DNA from: Fidelibacterota bacterium UBA2986
GTDB taxonomy: Bacteria; Fidelibacterota; Marinisomatia; Marinisomatales; AB-629-J13
Assembly (NCBI GenBank): GCA_002346675.1
Contig: DEAI01000011.1
Location: 137,530-201,529 of the forward strand
Length of the DNA: 64,000 nucleotides
Reading direction: 5' to 3'
A program made the translations under genes and the position numbers. Shown one piece after another: positions 26,418 through 35,316 of the stretch; within the stretch, counting starts at the first letter, position 1; the number at the start of each line of letters is the position of its first letter. The notes below the pieces were generated by a model. The model was not told the origin of the DNA. It made no database searches and was given only the letters and a program-made list of their open reading frames with translations.

Positions 26418-27381
26418 ACACTATAAGGGTCGTATTAAGGCGGAACTAAACAACACGCTAACCTCAACTCATCTTCCCTCTGGCCTCAAAAAAACCGGCA
26501 AGGTTCGTGATCAATATGACCTAGGAGACAAAATTGCACTAATTACTACTGACCGCCAAAGTGCCTTTGATCGCGTTCTCGCTTCCATCCCCTTTAAGGG
26601 ACAGGTTTTGAACCTGACCAGTGCCTGGTGGTTTGAACAAACAAAACATATTATCCCTAACCAGGTAATTGATGTGCCCGATCCGAATGTAACTCTGGCA
26701 AATAAATGCGATGTTTTTCCTATTGAATTTGTTGTTCGTGGATATATTACTGGCAGCACCAGCACATCCTTATGGACAGTCTATAACAACGGAGACCGTG
26801 AATATTGCGGCAATATTCTTCCGGAAGGTCTCAAAAAAAACCAAAAACTAGATACAAACATGCTTACTCCCACCACAAAAGAAGAACATCACGACCGCCC
26901 TATCGCACCATTAGAAATTGTGAGTGAGGGATGGATGACAAAGGGGGATTGGGATTATTGTAGTCAAAAAGCATTAGAGTTGTTTACCTTTGGCCAGAAA
27001 AAATCTGCTAATAACGGTATGATTTTGGTGGACACCAAATATGAAATGGGAAGAGATTCTGATGGAAAGATTATACTTATTGATGAAATCCATACTCCCG
27101 ACTCTAGCCGGTACTGGATCAATGAAACATACAACAAGCGAATGGCATCAAAACAGGAGCCCCAAAATATTGATAAAGAGTTCCTGCGACTGTGGTTCGT
27201 GGATAATTGCGATCCATATAATGATGAGGCCCTACCTGAAGCACCGGAAGATCTGGTTGTAGAGCTGTCCAGCCGATATATATATCTCTATGAAACTATT
27301 ACAGGGGAAACTTTTCCATTTCCTGATGCCGACAAGGAGGCTCAAAAAAGAATTAACGAAAATCTTAAGGATATATTATGA
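26395..27381 (+). CDS. purC: SAICAR synthetase
   Basis: The 328-residue enzyme joins CAIR and aspartate using ATP. Visible signatures are KTGKVRDQYDLGDKI, RQSAFDRVLA, EFVVRGYITGSTSTS and the Mg/ATP segment LIDEIHTPDSSRYW. Length places it with the longer (about 300) type rather than the 237-residue E. coli type. The stop overlaps purE by four bases. Confidence 0.96.
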   Translation: MNAIESTKHYKGRIKAELNNTLTSTHLPSGLKKTGKVRDQYDLGDKIALITTDRQSAFDRVLASIPFKGQVLNLTSAWWFEQTKHIIPNQVIDVPDPNVTLANKCDVFPIEFVVRGYITGSTSTSLWTVYNNGDREYCGNILPEGLKKNQKLDTNMLTPTTKEEHHDRPIAPLEIVSEGWMTKGDWDYCSQKALELFTFGQKKSANNGMILVDTKYEMGRDSDGKIILIDEIHTPDSSRYWINETYNKRMASKQEPQNIDKEFLRLWFVDNCDPYNDEALPEAPEDLVVELSSRYIYLYETITGETFPFPDADKEAQKRINENLKDIL

Positions 27382-27764
27382 AAGCAGTTATTATTATGGG
27401 TTCAACATCAGATGAACTGCACGCAAAAAAAATCACCGATAAGCTAGATGAATATGGAATTATATGGGAGCAGTATGCCGCGTCGGCTCATAAAGAGCCG
27501 GTAAAGGTTTTAGATATCTTAAGTGCAAATAAAAAAAAGAAAGATATTGTTTATATCACCATTGCTGGTCGTTCAAATGCCCTTTCTGGGTTTGTCGCTG
27601 CCAACTCTGAATTTCCCACCTTAGGCTGTCCTCCCTTTTCAGATAAAGCGGATATGCTGGTGAATATTCACTCTACACTGCAAATGCCAAGCAACACACC
27701 AGTGCTCACGGTAATTGACCCGGGCAATTGTGCGTTAGCCGTAAAACGCATTTTTGGTGTCTAG
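27378..27764 (+). CDS. purE: AIR carboxylase, class II PurE
   Basis: A 128-residue enzyme, shorter than class I. It starts with the shared MGSTSD, then SAHKEP (His38). The decisive part is AGRSNALSGFV at 63-73: class I enzymes have AGGAAHLPG here, while class II (metazoan PAICS, Treponema) has AGRSN, followed by CPP. Class II uses CO2 directly to make CAIR and needs no PurK, and none is present. The order purC-purE resembles the fused animal PAICS domains. Confidence 0.9.
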   Translation: MKAVIIMGSTSDELHAKKITDKLDEYGIIWEQYAASAHKEPVKVLDILSANKKKKDIVYITIAGRSNALSGFVAANSEFPTLGCPPFSDKADMLVNIHSTLQMPSNTPVLTVIDPGNCALAVKRIFGV

Positions 27765-29106
27765 ACAATTAAACGCATTCTCACCACTTGACGGGCGTTA
27801 TGCAGATAGCGTAAAGGCACTTTCCTTATACTTTTCTGAATCTGCTCTAATGCGATACCGCCTAAATGTGGAGATCGAATATCTCATCGCATTGGGAAAC
27901 GAAAAAACTATAAAAGAACTTCCGACTTTTTCAAAAGAGGAAAAAGATCGACTGCGGAAAATTTATCAAAACTTCAACACTGCAGCAGCTCAAAAGATCA
28001 AGAACCTTGAGCTCACTACCAACCATGATGTAAAAGCGATTGAATATTATTTGCAAAGTAAGCTCAAAAAATCCCTTCATCCTTGGATTCATTTTGCTCT
28101 AACCTCTGAAGATGTAAACAACCTGTCGTATTCTCTTATGTGGCGGGATGGATTAAAACAGGTTTACCTTCCTGCGTTAAAATCTGCGAACAATAAGTTG
28201 ATAAAGTTGGCACGGAAATATAAAAATACTTCCATGCTCTCCTTAACCCATGGACAGCCCGCCACACCTACAACTTTTGGAAAAGAAATGGCTGTGTTTT
28301 GTGGAAGGATTGACCGTCAGATTAATCAAATTTGGTCTCATTCCCTGTTGGGAAAGTTTAGCGGAGCTACTGGCACCTGGTCCGCTCACGTCTCCGCCTA
28401 CCCAAAAACAAACTGGCCACGATTTGCATCAAAATTCATCAAGTCTTTGGCTCTTAAACCAAACCTTATTACCACACAAATAGAGCCCCATGATTCATTG
28501 ACAGAAAGCTACCACCAGTTAGTGCGGGTAAACTCCATACTCACCGACCTCTGCCGGGACATATGGGGCTACATCAGCCGAGGTGTTTTAGGACAAAAAA
28601 AAGTGAAAGGGGAGGTGGGTTCGTCTACTATGCCTCATAAAATAAACCCAATCCAGTTTGAGAACGCGGAAGGAAATATGGGAATTGCCAATGCTCTTCT
28701 GAATCACCTGGCAGTAAAACTTCCTATCTCCAGAATGCAGCGCGATCTAAGCGATTCCACTTCTATACGTAATCAGGGTGTTGCTATGGGGTACTCATAT
28801 CTTGCTTTAGATAATATTACCAAAGGCCTAGAGCGCATTGCCATCAACAAACCCCATATGAAAAATGAGCTGGACAGGCACTGGGAGGTGCTGGCGGAAG
28901 CGGTTCAGACTGTTATGCGGAAAAACGGAAAGGCGGACTCCTATGAAGCATTAAAAACTCTAACACAGGGACAGACCATTAATAAGAAATCCTTAGTGGA
29001 ATTTGTTTGTGGGTTAAATATATCTAAAGAAGATAAAAAAACACTGCTGTCTTTATCTCCCCAGTCATATGTGGGAATTGCCCCAAAGCTGGTGGATATA
29101 ATCTAA
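27754..29106 (+). CDS. purB: Adenylosuccinate lyase
   Basis: The 450-residue enzyme acts twice, splitting SAICAR and adenylosuccinate to release fumarate. Signature SSTMPHKINPIQFENAEGN is near 290, and HGQPATPTT and TTNHDVKAIEY are present. It is the E. coli type. The start is TTG at 27754 or GTG at 27757, both overlapping purE by a few codons; the first Ser-Pro-Leu-Asp-Gly-Arg-Tyr follows closely. It touches purF by one base (TAATG). Confidence 0.96.
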   Translation: MVSRQLNAFSPLDGRYADSVKALSLYFSESALMRYRLNVEIEYLIALGNEKTIKELPTFSKEEKDRLRKIYQNFNTAAAQKIKNLELTTNHDVKAIEYYLQSKLKKSLHPWIHFALTSEDVNNLSYSLMWRDGLKQVYLPALKSANNKLIKLARKYKNTSMLSLTHGQPATPTTFGKEMAVFCGRIDRQINQIWSHSLLGKFSGATGTWSAHVSAYPKTNWPRFASKFIKSLALKPNLITTQIEPHDSLTESYHQLVRVNSILTDLCRDIWGYISRGVLGQKKVKGEVGSSTMPHKINPIQFENAEGNMGIANALLNHLAVKLPISRMQRDLSDSTSIRNQGVAMGYSYLALDNITKGLERIAINKPHMKNELDRHWEVLAEAVQTVMRKNGKADSYEALKTLTQGQTINKKSLVEFVCGLNISKEDKKTLLSLSPQSYVGIAPKLVDII

Positions 29107-30593
29107 TGTGTGGCATCGCTGGAATTTTTTCTCATAAGCCAGTCGCTACTGAGCTCTATGATAGTATTGTTCATCTACAGCATCGGGGGCAAGATGCTGC
29201 CGGTATTATGACATATGATAACCGCATGCACAAAGAAAAAGGAATGGGGTTAGCAAAAGAAGTTTTTAATAATGAGAATATGAAATTGCTTACCGGTAAT
29301 ATCGGTATTTCCCACAACCGTTATCCCACCCACGGTGGGTTTAGCCATGGCGAGGTCCAGCCCTTTTGGACCTCTGTGCCGTACGGTATTGCCCTTGCTC
29401 ACAACGGTAATTTAACAAACTATAATGAGCTAGCCTCAGAGGTAATTAAAACAGAGACGCGCTACCTAAATACAACCAGCGATTCCGAAGTTCTTCTGCA
29501 TTTATTTGCTGACGAACTACATCAAGATGTCCCACCACAGACCAGCGAAGAGTTCTTTGAACTGTTGTGTGAAGCTGTCAAAAATATTTATAACAAAGTA
29601 AAAGGTGCCTATTCTGTTACATCCATTATTATTGGAAAAGGCCTTGTTGTTTTCCGTGATCCACAGGGAATTCGCCCGCTGGTTAAAGGTCAAAGATCAA
29701 ATGGAAATGGTGGTAAAGATTATATTTTTGCATCTGAAAACACCATGTTTTATGCAATGGGGTATGAACCCTCAGGAACTGTCCTTCCTGGTGAGCTAAT
29801 CTATGTGAATGAAGATGGAAAGGTGTTCAACAGGCGGCTTATAAAAAAAACGTTTAATCCCTGTATTTTTGAATATGTGTATTTCGCCCGCCCTGACGCC
29901 ACCCTAAATGATGTCAGTGTGTATCGGTCTCGCCTACGCATGGGACAAAATCTAGCAAAAGCATGGCAAAATAAATATCCTGATAAAAATCCAGACATTG
30001 TCATCCCTGCTCCAAGTACGGCCAATACGGCGGCCCTGTCTTTTGCTCATGAGTTGGGTGTTCGCTATTCAGAGGGTTTATACAAAAATACATTCATCGG
30101 CCGAACATTTATTATGCCAGGACAGGCAGAGCGGAAAAAGTCTGTTAAATATAAACTTGTACCACAAGAGCTGGAAATCCGCGACAAAAAGGTCATGATT
30201 ATGGATGATAGTATTGTCAGAGGTAACACAAGTCGGGAAATTGTACGAATGCTAAAAGACTTTGGGGCCCAGGAAGTTTATTTCGCCGTGGCCTGTCCGC
30301 CAGTCAAATCTCCTTGTTTTTACGGTGTTGATATGCCAACTAAAAAAGAGTTAATTGCGGGGAATATGACAGAAAGTGAGATTGAAGAGTTTATGGGGGT
30401 AGATGCCTTACTTTATCAAAGCATTGATTACCTCGTTGAGGCGGTAACCCGCAGAGGAAACCATTATATCGACCGTCCCTGTATGGCATGCCTAGATGGT
30501 AATTACGTTGCCAATGATATTGATGAGGCCAAGATTGCTGAAATGGAAACTATGCGTGAGGATGACCGCAATGGTAAAAACAACTATCACTAG
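29106..30593 (+). CDS. purF: Amidophosphoribosyltransferase
   Basis: The 495-residue enzyme commits PRPP to purine synthesis by making phosphoribosylamine with glutamine. The catalytic Cys is residue 2 (MCGIAGIF), so only Met removal is needed and there is no propeptide. It nevertheless keeps all four ligands of the Bacillus 4Fe-4S cluster: Cys253 (PCIFEYVYF), Cys404 (PCFYG), Cys459 and Cys462 (CMAC). The PRPP loop is VMIMDDSIVRGNTS. It is therefore a mix of the cluster-bearing form and the propeptide-free form. Confidence 0.96.
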   Translation: MCGIAGIFSHKPVATELYDSIVHLQHRGQDAAGIMTYDNRMHKEKGMGLAKEVFNNENMKLLTGNIGISHNRYPTHGGFSHGEVQPFWTSVPYGIALAHNGNLTNYNELASEVIKTETRYLNTTSDSEVLLHLFADELHQDVPPQTSEEFFELLCEAVKNIYNKVKGAYSVTSIIIGKGLVVFRDPQGIRPLVKGQRSNGNGGKDYIFASENTMFYAMGYEPSGTVLPGELIYVNEDGKVFNRRLIKKTFNPCIFEYVYFARPDATLNDVSVYRSRLRMGQNLAKAWQNKYPDKNPDIVIPAPSTANTAALSFAHELGVRYSEGLYKNTFIGRTFIMPGQAERKKSVKYKLVPQELEIRDKKVMIMDDSIVRGNTSREIVRMLKDFGAQEVYFAVACPPVKSPCFYGVDMPTKKELIAGNMTESEIEEFMGVDALLYQSIDYLVEAVTRRGNHYIDRPCMACLDGNYVANDIDEAKIAEMETMREDDRNGKNNYH

Positions 30594-30601
30594 AGCTTTC
30601 T

Positions 30602-30961
30602 TTGAAATCAATAAATCTTTCTGAAAAGTTTAAAAAATTTTCGGACCTCTGGTCCCCAAAAATAATAGCTGAGATGAATGATTACCAGTTCAAACTTGTA
30701 AAGGTAGTGGGTGATTTTGTTTGGCATAAACATGAAGATACTGATGAAACGTTTATTGTCCTATGTGGTGAGCTTACCATTAAATTCCGAGACAGGACCG
30801 TAACACTGTCTAAAGGGGAAATGATCATTGTTCCAAGGGGTATCGAACACAAGCCTACCGCAACTGCCGAATGCCAAATTATGATCATAGAACCAAAAGG
30901 GGTTGTTAATACCGGAAATGTTGGTGGTGTGCTCACAGCGAAAAATGATGAGTGGATATAA
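30602..30961 (+). CDS. Small cupin protein in the purine operon
   Basis: The 119-residue single-domain cupin has both metal-binding motifs: WHKHEDTDETFIVLCGELTI and the second half with VPRGIEHKP. Start is TTG at 30602, nine bases after purF; it overlaps purD by about 17 bases. Cupins of this kind bind a metal or small ligand, and enzyme function cannot be assigned. Its position in the middle of a biosynthetic operon suggests a role related to purines or a sensor, but this is inference. Confidence 0.85.
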   Translation: MKSINLSEKFKKFSDLWSPKIIAEMNDYQFKLVKVVGDFVWHKHEDTDETFIVLCGELTIKFRDRTVTLSKGEMIIVPRGIEHKPTATAECQIMIIEPKGVVNTGNVGGVLTAKNDEWI

Positions 30962-32273
30962 TATATTAGTTGTTGGCTCTGGGGCCCGGGAGCATGCTAT
31001 TGTCCGCGCTCTGAATAAGTCGTCCCGAAAAAAAAATCTCTATTGTCTAGCGTCCAATATGAACCCGGGTATTGCAGATCTCTGTGTTGAACTAAAGGTC
31101 GGTGAAATTAACGATCCAGGCTTTGTGGTCCACTACGCACAAGAGATTTCCGCATCTCTTGCTATTATAGGTCCAGAAAAGCCGCTGGAAAACGGCGTTG
31201 CTGATGCCCTATGGGATGCCGACATAAAGACTGTTGGTCCTAAAAAAAACCTTGCCCTGCTAGAAACGTCTAAAACCTTTACCCGAAACCTCCTGCGGGA
31301 ATATGGAGTTCCGGGAGGCCCCCTCTTTCAAGCTTTTGTTTCTATGAAAGGTGTTGATGCCTTCTTAAAAGAGTTAAAAGAAAACTATGTAGTGAAATAT
31401 GATGGGCTTATGGGTGGAAAGGGGGTAAAGGTTGCCGGAGACCATTTACACTCCCACAATGAAGCTTTGGCATATTGTCAAGAGTTGTTAGATAGAGGAG
31501 GTAGCTTTGTGGTAGAAGAAAAGTTTGTAGGTCAAGAATTCTCTCTTATGAGTTTTTGTGATGGGGAGAGCTTAAAACATATGCCAGTGGTTCAAGACCA
31601 CAAGCGTGCCTATGAGGGCGACCGTGGACCTAACACTGGGGGTATGGGAACATATTCTGATGTTAATCATGGGTTACCTTTTTTAAGTAATGATAATATT
31701 TTAGATGCAAAGACTATCAACACTGCCACCGCCAAGGCTATAAAAGCGAAGTTTGGGGAAGGTTATAGGGGGGTTCTTTATGGCGGCTTTATGGCCACAG
31801 ATAGCGGTGTGAAGCTTATTGAATATAACGCTCGACTTGGAGACCCCGAGGCTATAAATGTACTTTCTCTTTTGGAGTCAGATTTTATTGATATTTGCCT
31901 TGCCATCGCGGACGGATCCCTCGGTCAGGTAGACGTTCGATTTGCCAATAAGGCAACCGTCTGTAAATATGCCGTTCCGGAAGGATATCCTGGAAATCCC
32001 GTAAAGGGGAGGGGGATTGACGTTTCCGGTGTTTCAAATCAGGATGGGCTTTTTTTCGCTTCGGTGGATATCAAAGAGGGGCGGCTAGTCGAATCAGGTA
32101 GCAGGACTATTGCCGTGGTGGGTGTGGCAGACACTCTTGCTGAGGCGGAATCAATTTCAGAAAAGGAAATATCTACCGTAAGGGGGCCTTTGTTTCACAG
32201 AACAGATATAGGTACAGATGATCTCATTCAAAAACGTATAAACCATATGAATGAATTACTTTCAACGTTTTGA
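30945..32273 (+). CDS. purD: Phosphoribosylamine-glycine ligase
   Basis: The ATP-grasp enzyme joins phosphoribosylamine and glycine. I start at ATG 30945 (443 residues); ATG 30948 is the alternative, and a longer frame from 30903 lies inside the cupin. Signatures: VVGSGAREHAI at the N-terminus, KYDGLMGGKGVKV, EEKFVGQEFSLMSFCDG, QDHKRAYEGDRGPNTGGMG and ARLGDPE. Some positions differ mildly from the usual consensus, but the family is clear. Confidence 0.96.
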   Translation: MMSGYNILVVGSGAREHAIVRALNKSSRKKNLYCLASNMNPGIADLCVELKVGEINDPGFVVHYAQEISASLAIIGPEKPLENGVADALWDADIKTVGPKKNLALLETSKTFTRNLLREYGVPGGPLFQAFVSMKGVDAFLKELKENYVVKYDGLMGGKGVKVAGDHLHSHNEALAYCQELLDRGGSFVVEEKFVGQEFSLMSFCDGESLKHMPVVQDHKRAYEGDRGPNTGGMGTYSDVNHGLPFLSNDNILDAKTINTATAKAIKAKFGEGYRGVLYGGFMATDSGVKLIEYNARLGDPEAINVLSLLESDFIDICLAIADGSLGQVDVRFANKATVCKYAVPEGYPGNPVKGRGIDVSGVSNQDGLFFASVDIKEGRLVESGSRTIAVVGVADTLAEAESISEKEISTVRGPLFHRTDIGTDDLIQKRINHMNELLSTF

Positions 32274-32317
32274 GTTTTTTTAAGGTCAGTGTTTGTAAAC
32301 AGGTGGTTGAGTTTGTT

Positions 32318-32336
32318 AAAGATGGGCGATCTTTTT
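32318..32336 (+). terminator. Small hairpin with T run between purD and purN
   Basis: AAAGAT/ATCTTT arms (32318-32323 and 32329-32334) around GGGCG, followed by TT, form a weak terminator-like hairpin six bases before the purN ATG. It may tune expression of the last two genes or mask ribosome access; purN lacks a good Shine-Dalgarno. Confidence 0.3.
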
Positions 32337-32340
32337 AATA

Positions 32341-32946
32341 ATGAAAAAAATTAAGCTTGGAATAATTGGATCCACAAAGGGCACAGACCTTCAGGCTATT
32401 TTGGATGCTGTTGGGTCTGGAAAGCTAAAAGCTGAGGTGTCTGTGGTTATCTCAAACAGAAAGAGTTCTTACATTTTAGAGCGCGCCAACAACCATAATA
32501 TTCCTGCCGTGTTTATTTCTCATAAAGATAAAGATCGGGTGGTTTTTGATCAAGAACTATCAACAACACTACGGGCCCACGATGTAGACCTGGTTCTGTT
32601 GATAGGGTTTATGCGCATCCTATCCGAAAAGTTTTGTGCTGTATGGCAAGACAGGCTGTTAAACGTTCACCCATCACTACTGCCAAAATATGCCGGAGGT
32701 ATGGATACCAACGTTCATCAGGAGGTATTAAATAATGGCGATACGAAAACGGGATGTACTGTTCATTTTGTAACAGGTGAGGTGGACGGTGGACCCATCT
32801 TGGTACAAAAAAAATGTGATGTCTCTCTTAATGAAACCGTGAATTCGCTAAAGAATAAAATACAGGCGCTAGAGGGAGTGGCCCTTATTGAAGCAATACA
32901 ATTAATTCATAACAATTTTTATGTTAGACAATCCACTCTTAAATAA
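32341..32946 (+). CDS. purN: Phosphoribosylglycinamide formyltransferase
   Basis: The 201-residue enzyme formylates GAR using 10-formyl-THF. Signatures: LGIIGSTKGTDLQAI at the phosphate site, and NVHPSLLPKYAGGMD with catalytic Asn and His (about 108-110), then GCTVHFVTGEVDGGPI with the catalytic Asp. It overlaps purH by 26 bases. Confidence 0.95.
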   Translation: MKKIKLGIIGSTKGTDLQAILDAVGSGKLKAEVSVVISNRKSSYILERANNHNIPAVFISHKDKDRVVFDQELSTTLRAHDVDLVLLIGFMRILSEKFCAVWQDRLLNVHPSLLPKYAGGMDTNVHQEVLNNGDTKTGCTVHFVTGEVDGGPILVQKKCDVSLNETVNSLKNKIQALEGVALIEAIQLIHNNFYVRQSTLK

Positions 32947-34474
32947 TAGGCCTATTAAAATTAACCGGGCTCTTATATCCGTTTTTGATAAAACTGATAT
33001 AGTAGTGTTTGCCCAGTCTCTTCACAGTCACAGTGTAGAGATTTTATCCACCGGCGGAACGGCCAATGCGCTTCGTGGGGCGGGTGTTCCCGTTAAAGAT
33101 GTCAGTGATTATACTAAGTTTCCGGAAATAATGGACGGACGCGTGAAAACTATCAACCCCCTAGTAGAAGGTGGAATCCTAGGGCTCCGAGACAAACACA
33201 ACGCAGAAGCTGTGGCCAATGGAGTTCAGTGGATCGATCTCGTGGTTTGTAACCTTTATCCCTTTTCTGAAACTATCTCTAGAGATGGTTGTGATCTAGC
33301 CCTTGCCCTTGAGAACGTTGATATTGGCGGGCCAACCATGATCCGATCGGCAGCCAAAAATGTAGGTTGGGCTTGTGTTCTTGTAGACCCGTCTGACTAT
33401 AGCAATGTTATGGCTGAAATTGCACTCGGAGAAATTTCCTATGAAACCAGAAAAAAGTTGTCAGCAAAAGCTTTTGGCCATACGGCCCAATATGATACTA
33501 TTATCCACAGCTATGTAAAGGATGAAGGCTTCTCTAAGCAGCTTTCCCTAACCTTTGTGAAACAATCAGAAATGCGTTATGGAGAGAACCCCCATCAACA
33601 TGCTGCACTGTATAAAACACCAGGAAACAATGAGCCCAATCTTTTAAATGCAACTGTTCACCAAGGAAAAAAACTCTCCTATAATAACATTATGGACGCG
33701 GACGGTGCTCTGGCCTGTGTCAGGGAATTTGCTGCTCCAGCCTGTGTGGTAGTTAAACATGCCACCCCCTGCGGCGCAGCCTCTGGTGATGATCTGTTGG
33801 ATGTCTATAATCGTGCCTTTAATGCCGACTCTCTGTCAGCTTTCGGCGGCATAGTATCCTTCAACCGCACCTGCACCAAAGATGTTGCAGAGGCTCTTTT
33901 ATCTGTTTTTGTAGAAATTGTACTGGCCCCAGAGTTTGAGCCGGAAGCTTTGGAGGTTTTTAAGAAGAAGAAGAGTCTGCGGATATTGGAAGTTGGTCAG
34001 TTTGGAAAGCGCAAACCTAAGCTTGAGTTTCGAAATGTTGATGGGGGGCTTCTTGTTCAAGAGACTGATACCAAAATAATAACCAAAGACGACCTCTGTG
34101 TTGTAACAGAAAAGAGCCCCGCTGAAGCTGATATTGAAACTGCATTGTTTGCTTGGAAGGTGTTACGCCATGCGAAATCCAATGGCATCCTAATAGCAAA
34201 AAACAGTACCACTATAGGGCTTGGTGGGGGACAGGTGAGCCGGGTGGATGCGGTTCACATGGCCCTGCGCAAAGGAGGTGATAGTGTTGTGGGGGGCGTT
34301 TTAGCTTCCGATGCGTTTTTCCCTTTTCGAGATAGCATCGACGCCATCAAAGGCTCAGGAGTTGTGTTGGTGGTTCAGCCGGGTGGGTCTATTCGAGATC
34401 AAGAGGTAATAGATGCCTGCAATGAACATGACATTGCTATGGTATTTACGGGAACTCGTTGTTTTAAACATTAA
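32921..34474 (+). CDS. purH: Bifunctional AICAR transformylase / IMP cyclohydrolase
   Basis: The 517-residue enzyme makes IMP in the last two steps. The N-terminal IMP cyclohydrolase shows ALISVFDKTDIV, STGGTA and DGRVKTINP; the C-terminal AICAR transformylase shows RYGENPHQHAALY and CVVVKHATPCGAA with Lys and His. It ends the purine operon; gene order gives the complete path from PRPP to IMP in one unit. Confidence 0.96.
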   Translation: MLDNPLLNNRPIKINRALISVFDKTDIVVFAQSLHSHSVEILSTGGTANALRGAGVPVKDVSDYTKFPEIMDGRVKTINPLVEGGILGLRDKHNAEAVANGVQWIDLVVCNLYPFSETISRDGCDLALALENVDIGGPTMIRSAAKNVGWACVLVDPSDYSNVMAEIALGEISYETRKKLSAKAFGHTAQYDTIIHSYVKDEGFSKQLSLTFVKQSEMRYGENPHQHAALYKTPGNNEPNLLNATVHQGKKLSYNNIMDADGALACVREFAAPACVVVKHATPCGAASGDDLLDVYNRAFNADSLSAFGGIVSFNRTCTKDVAEALLSVFVEIVLAPEFEPEALEVFKKKKSLRILEVGQFGKRKPKLEFRNVDGGLLVQETDTKIITKDDLCVVTEKSPAEADIETALFAWKVLRHAKSNGILIAKNSTTIGLGGGQVSRVDAVHMALRKGGDSVVGGVLASDAFFPFRDSIDAIKGSGVVLVVQPGGSIRDQEVIDACNEHDIAMVFTGTRCFKH

Positions 34475-34496
34475 CCATGTTACCTTGATTCATGGT
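34474..34496. terminator. Hairpin after the purine operon
   Basis: ACCATG (34474-34479) pairs with CATGGT (34491-34496) around an 11-base loop, straight after the purH stop and between convergent genes. No long T run follows, so it is only a weak terminator candidate. Confidence 0.3.
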
Positions 34497-34512
34497 GGTG
34501 TATGAATAATAA

Positions 34513-35316
34513 TTATTTTGTTTTCTTGTTAAAATCCGGCAGTTCGTCTGTTATAATTCCGCTCACTTCCAACGACGAAAGCCATCTCCATGATAAATAA
34601 TTGTTTATTGTCCAAGCGTTTATAGGTAGATTTTTCTTTTTTGAATAGTTAATTAAATTTTTATCAACTATGTTTCCTTTTGGGTGTAGAAGGTCTGGGT
34701 GAATGACGTTTATTAATTTTATGTGTTTTGGGTTTTTAAAAATAAATCCTGTAAATATTTTTGAATCATACCATTTTAAAACCAACAAAAACAGGGGGTT
34801 GAAACTTGAAACAATCGTTGAGTTTTTTAGGTCTAACGTTTTAATAAGCCTTGATATCTTTTTGGCTAGAACGATATCTAGCGGACCTCTTGTTTTTATG
34901 TCCAGAATAAAGATTGCCTCTTTTTTAAATCTTTCCAGAATTGTTTTTAATAGAGGGATGCTATGGCTTTTGTCTTGTTCGCCTTGCCTATAATATATCT
35001 GCTGTAACTCTCCGAAGTCTTTTTCGTCAACAAATCCATTTCCCCTTGTTTCTCTCTCTAGGTCTATATTGTGAGAACAAACCAAATTATTTCTGGAGTC
35101 ACCAATCACATCTAGCTCTATAGCCATAAACCCAGAGTCTATTGCTTGTTTCACAGATGACATTGTGTTTTCCGGGGCCATTTTGTGCAGTCCCCTATGG
35201 GCAATAAAAAGAGGGTGACTGTCTGGATAAAAATGATTTGTTGGAATTGGTTTCCAAAAAAATAAATAAAAAATTAAAGCTAAAGTGAAAACAAAAAGGA
35301 TAACCAATAAGACCAT
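34513..35316 (-). CDS. Glycerophosphodiester phosphodiesterase-family protein
   Basis: The 267-residue protein has one N-terminal membrane helix (residues 1-21) and a GDPD TIM-barrel: HRGLHKMAPENTMSSVKQA (His40, Glu49), ELDVIGD and the catalytic HN (SHNIDLERETRG). The C-terminal AWTINN and GIITDELPD are also typical. GDPDs split glycerophosphodiesters to glycerol-3-phosphate. The helix places it on the inner membrane, probably facing the periplasm. The ATG overlaps the acylase stop by one base (TAATG). Confidence 0.9.
   Translation of the reverse strand: MVLLVILFVFTLALIFYLFFWKPIPTNHFYPDSHPLFIAHRGLHKMAPENTMSSVKQAIDSGFMAIELDVIGDSRNNLVCSHNIDLERETRGNGFVDEKDFGELQQIYYRQGEQDKSHSIPLLKTILERFKKEAIFILDIKTRGPLDIVLAKKISRLIKTLDLKNSTIVSSFNPLFLLVLKWYDSKIFTGFIFKNPKHIKLINVIHPDLLHPKGNIVDKNLINYSKKKNLPINAWTINNYLSWRWLSSLEVSGIITDELPDFNKKTK

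Noticed and set aside
30903..30944. Longer purD start inside the cupin gene
   Set aside because: The extra residues are not PurD-like, while the ATG at 30945 immediately precedes the conserved VVGSGAREHAI segment.
33501..33509. Perfect TTATCCACA DnaA box
   Set aside because: It is a lone copy inside the purH coding region; one such match is expected by chance and codes for conserved residues.
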